The notes beneath the pieces are model-generated. The model had not been told where the DNA came from. It saw only the letters and a list, made by a program, of their open reading frames with translations, and searched no databases. Below are positions 59,081-64,000 of a stretch of 64,000 nucleotides of DNA, piece by piece (position 1 is the first letter of the stretch; every line of letters begins with the position of its first letter). A program made the translations under genes and the position numbers. Source of the stretch: Caloranaerobacter sp050286925 (GTDB lineage Bacteria > Bacillota > Clostridia > Tissierellales > Thermohalobacteraceae); the NCBI RefSeq assembly GCF_050286925.1, contig NZ_JBFWFX010000001.1, positions 186,001 through 250,000 of the forward strand. Reading direction: 5' to 3'.

Positions 59081-59686
59081 ATGGTAAACAAACTGTCAAA
59101 AGTATTAAAAAACAAACAAATGAAAGAAAAATCGCTATATGCTGCAGCATATGAGCTGTTTACAACAAAGGGAATTCATAACACAGCAATAAGTGATATA
59201 GCAAAAAAAGCTGGCGTAGCTAAGGGAACTTTTTACCTGTATTTTAAAGACAAGTACGATATCTTAGACAGAATTATACTTAAAAAAAGTTCAGCAGTAT
59301 TAAAAGAAGCTATCAAAGCTACAAAAGAACAAGAAATAACAGATTTTATCGATCAGGTTATTTTCTTCATTGATTTTATTATCGAATACCTTAAAGACAA
59401 TAAGGTACTTCTAAAACTTATTTACAAAAATCTTTCATGGGGTCTATATAGGAAAGCATTAGCAGATACAAGTGGGTATGATGAAATGAAAGAAGTTTTT
59501 AACTTTTTCATGGAAAATATGAAAGATGAAAAATACGATTCAGAAGCTCCAGAAAAGACTTTATTTATGATTATAGAGCTTACAGGGTCAATATGCTACA
59601 GTTCAATAATATTAGAAGAACCGACTACTATTGATGAAATGAAACCAATGTTATTTAAAACAATTCGTAAAATGATAGAAAAATAA
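59081..59686 (+). CDS. TetR/AcrR-family transcriptional regulator
   Basis: A 201-residue repressor: N-terminal helix-turn-helix ELFTTKGIHNTAISDIAKKAGVAKGTFYLYFKDKYDIL (residues ~25-62) and a C-terminal ligand-binding domain. Probably represses its own operon through the two palindromes upstream and is released by a substrate of the RND pump encoded next. GAGGAGAG ribosome site. Confidence 0.92.
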   Translation: MVNKLSKVLKNKQMKEKSLYAAAYELFTTKGIHNTAISDIAKKAGVAKGTFYLYFKDKYDILDRIILKKSSAVLKEAIKATKEQEITDFIDQVIFFIDFIIEYLKDNKVLLKLIYKNLSWGLYRKALADTSGYDEMKEVFNFFMENMKDEKYDSEAPEKTLFMIIELTGSICYSSIILEEPTTIDEMKPMLFKTIRKMIEK

Positions 59687-59710
59687 TTCAAGCAAAAAGG
59701 AGATGGGCCT

Positions 59711-61807
59711 ATGCTTAAGTTTGGTAGATTTATAGCTAAAAACAGAATATTAGTTTTAATCATCTCAATACTCTTATTAATACCATCTGTTTATGGAATT
59801 ATTAAAACTAGAATAAACTACGATATATTAACGTATCTGCCAGAAAATTTAGATTCCATGAAAGGGCAACGTATATTAAACGATGTATTCTCGAATGCAG
59901 CAACTGGAATGCTGGTAATAGAAAACATGGAACCTAAAGATGTCATCAAAATAAAGGAAAAGATTTCACAAATAGAGGGTGTAGAAAAGGTAACTTGGAT
60001 AAATGATTTTTTAGACGAAAGCATTCCAAAAGATATATTGCCTAGTGAAATAAGAGATATGTTTTTTAGAGAAAATTCAACATTACTTACAATCCAGTTT
60101 GAACATGAAGCAGCATCAGATGAGACACAAAAAGCTATAGAAGATATTAGAAAAGTTCTAAACAAACAGTGCTTTTTAAGTGGTATGTCGGCAATAGTAA
60201 AAGATACTATTGACTTGGCCGATAGAGAAACACCGATATATGTAATATTAGCAGTAATATTAGCAGTAATAGTATTAGCTTTAACACTAGAATCTACAAT
60301 AATACCAATAATATTTTTAGCAGCAATAGGAATGGCAATCGTTTATAACTTTGGAACAAATACTTTCTTAGGAGAAATTTCATATATTACTAAATCACTT
60401 GCAGCAGTATTGCAGTTAGGTGTAACGATGGACTATTCAATATTCTTGCTGCACAGGTACGAAGATGAGCTAAAACATACGAAAGATAAAAATGAAGCTA
60501 TGGCTATAGCTATTTCAAAAACGACAGCATCCATATTAGGAAGTTCTCTTACAACAATAGCAGGTTTCTTAGCTTTAGTTGCAATGCAGTTAGGATTAGG
60601 TAAAGATATCGGAATAGTCATGGCAAAAGGAGTATTTATAGGGGTAATAGCTACTGTAACTATACTTCCAGCTTTAATTCTAACATTTGATAAAGTAATT
60701 CATAGATTTAACCATGGAACTGTGCTTCCAGAATTCGATAAAGTATCGTCTATTGTAACAAGATACTATAAAGTATTTATTGTCATAATTATCCTATTAT
60801 TCATACCGTCATTATATGGTAAAAATAACACTGAAGTTTACTACAACTTAGACGAGTCATTGCCAAAAGATATGGAATCAATAGTAGCTTTAAACAAACT
60901 CAAAGATGAATACAATATGACAACTACCCATATGATTATTGTCAAAGAAGACATACCTACCTACAAGATAAAGGAGATGATGGAAGAAATAGAAAAAGTA
61001 GATGGTATAGAAAAGGTAATAGGCTACGATAAAATATTAGGTCCAGCTATACCAGAAGAATTTATACCTAAAGAGATTAAAGAACAATTTGTAAAAGACG
61101 GCTATAAATTAATACTTGCTAACTCAATATACAAAGCTGCAACAGACGAACAAAATGAACAGGTTGTCAAACTAAGAGAAATTATTAAAAAATACGATGA
61201 AGAAGCGTACATTACAGGAGAAGGTGCTTTAACAAAAGATTTAGTTGAAATAGCAGATATCGACTTTAAAAGAGTCAGCTTCATTTCAATACTTGCTATA
61301 TTTGCGATAATTCTAATACTATTTGCATCAATATCAGTGCCAGTTCTATTAGTTGGAGTTATAGAATTAGCAATATTTATAAACATGGCAATACCTTATT
61401 ACATGGGAACTACAATTCCTTTTATTGCATCAATAGTTATAGGAAGTATCCAGCTAGGTGCAACAGTCGATTATGCAATACTACTTACTACACGATTTAG
61501 AGAAGAATTAAGAAATGGACATGATAAATACGAAGCAATGAGAATAGCTCTTAAAAGCTCAGCAAAATCAATTGTTACAAGTGCTTTAACCTTCTTCGGT
61601 TCGACAGTAGGAGTAGGGTTTATAGCAAAAATAGAGATGATTAGAAGCCTTAGCATGATGATCGCAAGAGGTGCAATTATAAGTATGTTTGCGATACTGT
61701 TCTTACTACCAGCAGTATTGTTAATATCAGAAAGAATAATTTCAGCAACAAGCAAAAACTGGAGAACAAGACCAACACTTAAGGTTTTGACAAAGGGGAG
61801 GAATTAG
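59711..61807 (+). CDS. RND-superfamily (MMPL-type) transporter
   Basis: A 698-residue membrane protein with two homologous halves, each an isolated first helix, an extracytoplasmic domain of about 140-180 residues and five clustered helices. The paired proton-relay motifs LGVTMDYSIFLLHRYEDE near residue 240 and LGATVDYAILLTTRFREE near 585 are kept. Gram-positive members export lipids or toxic compounds. AGGAGATG ribosome site. It is followed 2 bp later by a coiled-coil exoprotein that may be its partner. Confidence 0.92.
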   Translation: MLKFGRFIAKNRILVLIISILLLIPSVYGIIKTRINYDILTYLPENLDSMKGQRILNDVFSNAATGMLVIENMEPKDVIKIKEKISQIEGVEKVTWINDFLDESIPKDILPSEIRDMFFRENSTLLTIQFEHEAASDETQKAIEDIRKVLNKQCFLSGMSAIVKDTIDLADRETPIYVILAVILAVIVLALTLESTIIPIIFLAAIGMAIVYNFGTNTFLGEISYITKSLAAVLQLGVTMDYSIFLLHRYEDELKHTKDKNEAMAIAISKTTASILGSSLTTIAGFLALVAMQLGLGKDIGIVMAKGVFIGVIATVTILPALILTFDKVIHRFNHGTVLPEFDKVSSIVTRYYKVFIVIIILLFIPSLYGKNNTEVYYNLDESLPKDMESIVALNKLKDEYNMTTTHMIIVKEDIPTYKIKEMMEEIEKVDGIEKVIGYDKILGPAIPEEFIPKEIKEQFVKDGYKLILANSIYKAATDEQNEQVVKLREIIKKYDEEAYITGEGALTKDLVEIADIDFKRVSFISILAIFAIILILFASISVPVLLVGVIELAIFINMAIPYYMGTTIPFIASIVIGSIQLGATVDYAILLTTRFREELRNGHDKYEAMRIALKSSAKSIVTSALTFFGSTVGVGFIAKIEMIRSLSMMIARGAIISMFAILFLLPAVLLISERIISATSKNWRTRPTLKVLTKGRN

Positions 61808-61809
61808 TT

Positions 61810-63990
61810 ATGAAAAGAAATAGAAAATTAATGAAGGTATTAAGCACTACTTTAGTTTTTACAATGATTCTTTCAAATGCTGCATTTGCAAAAGGAGCAA
61901 TTGAGAAAAAAGAAACAGTTTATGTTATATTAACAGAGCAAGGAGTGCCAAAGGATAAAATAGTTAGCGTATGGCTTCATTCAGATGAAGTAAAAGACAA
62001 AATAGTAGACAGAACAATATTGGAAAATGTAAAAAATGTAAAGGGAGAAGAAATACCAGAAAGAGAAGGCGATAAGCTTATTTGGAAAACAGATAAGAAT
62101 GATATCTTCTATCAAGGAAAAACAGATAAAGAACTGCCAGTCGATGTAAAAATAACATATATGTTAGACGGAAAAGAGATTGCTCCAAAAGAATTAGCAG
62201 GAAAGTCTGGAAAGGTAAAAATAAATATAGAAGTGAAAAATAAAGATAGTCATAATGTAAAAATAAAGGGGAAAAATAGAAAGCTATATACTCCATTTGT
62301 AACTGTTGTTGTAGTAGATCTTCCTATAGATAAGTTTACTAATGTAAAAGTAAATAGTGGAAAAATTGTTTCAGATGGAAACAATCAGATTATAACATTT
62401 ATTACATTGCCAGGAATGAAGGAAAGTCTTGATTTAGACAATGACATTCTTAATACACCAGAAAATTTGGAGATTACAGCAGATGTTAAGGAATTTGAGA
62501 TGGGGCCTATAATGATTACAGTTACCCCAGAAATTCCAGAGATAGATTCATTTAAGGAAGCAGATAATCTAGATGAGCTTATTGATGGTATAGAAAAACT
62601 AAAGGAAGCAAGCAGTAAGTTAAGTGATGCAACTGGCAAAATATCTGAAGGGCAGAAAATGTTAGTTGAAAACATTGATAAATTGAAAGACGGTATAGAT
62701 AAACTAGGTCAGGCTTCTACTCAATTAAAAGACGGAATAATAAAATTAGGAAAAGGTATAAAAGATGCTCATATGGGGGCTAAACAGGTTTCAGATGGAG
62801 TAAAGATATTATCAGATAGTGCAGGTAAATTAGGAACAGGAGCAGTACAGTTTAGTGAAGGTGCTGTGCAGTATGCAAATAAATCAAAGGAATTTGCAGA
62901 TGGAGCCGGGCAGGTAGCTGAGGGAGTTGGGCAAATAGTAGATAATACAGATAAATTGGCTGAAGGTGCTAAAAAACTAGTTTCAGGTACAGAAGAAATA
63001 ATTAAAGGACAAGAGCAAATAAACTTAGGGCTTTCTCAAAGCATAGAAGGATTAGAAAAACTTAAAAAAGGAAAAGAAAAAGAGTTAAAAGTTATAGATA
63101 TGCTTATAGCAGGAATGGATAAATTAATAAGCGCAGCCGAAAAGATAGAAAAAGTACCAGGAGTAAAAGAATTAGGCGAAAAGATTGTAGCAGGACTTAA
63201 GGAACAGAGAAATAGTTTGCAGCAGTTAAAAGATTCAGGAACACAATTTTTAGCAGGATTAGCTAAAATAGAGGAAGGAATAAAAACAGCACAAGAAGGT
63301 TCTGAAAGGTTAAAACTTGAACTTGCAAAAGTTAATAAAGGAGAGAAAGATTTAGCAAATGGATTAGAAAAGTTAAGTAAAGGTGCTGAAATGTTAAAAC
63401 CAGCTGCACAAAAATTAAAAGAAGGCAGCCAAGGACTATCTGCAGGAGCCGATAAATTAAACAAAGCAGCAGTTGAGTTAAATAATGGAGCTAATAAGTT
63501 TGTAGAAGGAACACAGCAGTTAGTAGTAGGTTCGCAAAAAGTTACTGAAGGTCTAGCTCAGCTTGATAAAGGAGCAGATGCTTTAGTAAGTGGCGCTGAT
63601 GAATTTGGTAAAGGTAGTAAAAAAGTAACAGATGGAATGAATAAATTATCAGAAGGAGCAAAACAACTAGCAAAAGGAACAGAAGAATTGGATAAAAACA
63701 TGAAAAAATTTGATCAAGAGGGAATAGGAGAGCTTAAAGATAAAGTAGAGGAAAGCACTAAAGATTTAGAAGAAATAATCGAAGTAAAAGATGAAATGTT
63801 AAAACTATCAGAAAACTATCAAACATTTACAGGACTAGGCGAAGACATGACAGGTAGTGTGAAATTTATCATGAAAACAGATGAAATCAAAAAGCCAAAA
63901 GAAAAGGGAATAGTAAAGACAGAGACAAAGAAAGAAAAAGAAAGTTTCTTCACTTGGATTAAAAATGTTATAAAAGATATATTTAATTAA
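61810..63990 (+). CDS. Secreted coiled-coil protein of the RND operon (YhgE/Pip-like helical repeats)
   Basis: A 726-residue protein with an N-terminal signal peptide (RKLMKVLSTTLVFTMILSNAAFA), a beta-rich domain of about 220 residues, then ~400 residues of helical repeats with Gly spaced in L..G...L..G patterns (for example LKDGIIKLGKGI, QLAKGTEELDKN). The repeats resemble those of YhgE/Pip proteins. No C-terminal membrane helix is obvious. The near-fusion to the RND gene suggests a periplasm-spanning or wall-facing partner. GGGAGGAA ribosome site. Confidence 0.85.
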   Translation: MKRNRKLMKVLSTTLVFTMILSNAAFAKGAIEKKETVYVILTEQGVPKDKIVSVWLHSDEVKDKIVDRTILENVKNVKGEEIPEREGDKLIWKTDKNDIFYQGKTDKELPVDVKITYMLDGKEIAPKELAGKSGKVKINIEVKNKDSHNVKIKGKNRKLYTPFVTVVVVDLPIDKFTNVKVNSGKIVSDGNNQIITFITLPGMKESLDLDNDILNTPENLEITADVKEFEMGPIMITVTPEIPEIDSFKEADNLDELIDGIEKLKEASSKLSDATGKISEGQKMLVENIDKLKDGIDKLGQASTQLKDGIIKLGKGIKDAHMGAKQVSDGVKILSDSAGKLGTGAVQFSEGAVQYANKSKEFADGAGQVAEGVGQIVDNTDKLAEGAKKLVSGTEEIIKGQEQINLGLSQSIEGLEKLKKGKEKELKVIDMLIAGMDKLISAAEKIEKVPGVKELGEKIVAGLKEQRNSLQQLKDSGTQFLAGLAKIEEGIKTAQEGSERLKLELAKVNKGEKDLANGLEKLSKGAEMLKPAAQKLKEGSQGLSAGADKLNKAAVELNNGANKFVEGTQQLVVGSQKVTEGLAQLDKGADALVSGADEFGKGSKKVTDGMNKLSEGAKQLAKGTEELDKNMKKFDQEGIGELKDKVEESTKDLEEIIEVKDEMLKLSENYQTFTGLGEDMTGSVKFIMKTDEIKKPKEKGIVKTETKKEKESFFTWIKNVIKDIFN

Positions 63991-64000
63991 AAGAGGCGGG

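Overview
The window is AT-rich, densely packed and mostly plus-strand. It looks like the chromosome of an anaerobic, spore-forming, flagellated clostridium, probably a fermentative marine or thermophilic-type lineage (the genus is not resolvable from sequence alone). The grounds are [FeFe]-hydrogenase genes, spoIID/spoIIQ/spoIIID, flagellar rod genes, a complete F-type ATP synthase whose c subunit carries the sodium-ligand pattern, an agr-type peptide signalling system, strong AGGAGG ribosome sites and many TTG starts. Layout: 1-4.1 kb holds a left-truncated sensory-type hydrogenase with a PAS domain, a SpoIIE-type phosphatase and a ferredoxin-type [FeFe] hydrogenase. 4.2-9.5 kb holds DUF1385, prmC, two half-size CHR transporters, prfA and a cation/proton antiporter. 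9.6-11.8 kb holds a ZIP transporter, a DUF1906 protein with no canonical start codon, and a secreted unknown. 12.2-18.4 kb holds tsaC, a protein-arginine-phosphatase-like gene, rpiB, upp, dCMP deaminase, a TagO/WecA-type transferase and wecB. 34.4-41.8 kb is atpZ-atpI-atpBEFHAGDC. 41.9-51.1 kb is ywmB-like, murA, spoIID, spoIIQ, spoIIID, mbl and flagellar rod genes. The order prmC/prfA - tsaC - phosphatase - rpiB - upp - wecB - atp - ywmB - murA - spoIID - spoIIQ - spoIIID - mbl - rod genes is the conserved Firmicute order known from Bacillus subtilis. Between wecB and the atp operon it is interrupted by about 16 kb of accessory DNA. That block contains a sugar ABC transporter behind a long structured leader, an atoD-atoA-atoE short-chain fatty acid cluster, and an agr-type quorum-sensing region (26.5-34.0 kb). 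The agr region is the most interesting part. It has a LytTR response regulator, a separate membrane protein, a SpoOB-type kinase, AgrB, and an array of four copies of one control module: two 9-bp repeats with 21-bp period, then a -10 hexamer 32-34 bp downstream. One module drives an intact 44-residue AgrD, one precedes a truncated agrD, one is followed by a degenerate group II intron, and one has no gene behind it. Three of the four carry a terminator-like hairpin at the expected transcript start. A second notable system is an IS607-type element (serine recombinase plus TnpB, 52.87-55.08 kb) that inserted at a GG inside the Shine-Dalgarno of pcp. A 68-bp relic sharing its right end sits at the equivalent place in front of the LytTR regulator gene, and the two copies share a closing RNA stem with a G-U to G-C change. 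The right end (55-64 kb) carries pcp, nagA, ptsI and a TetR - RND transporter - coiled-coil secreted protein operon with twin operators. Intergenic gaps carry several small dispersed repeat families. No rRNA, tRNA or CRISPR array was seen.
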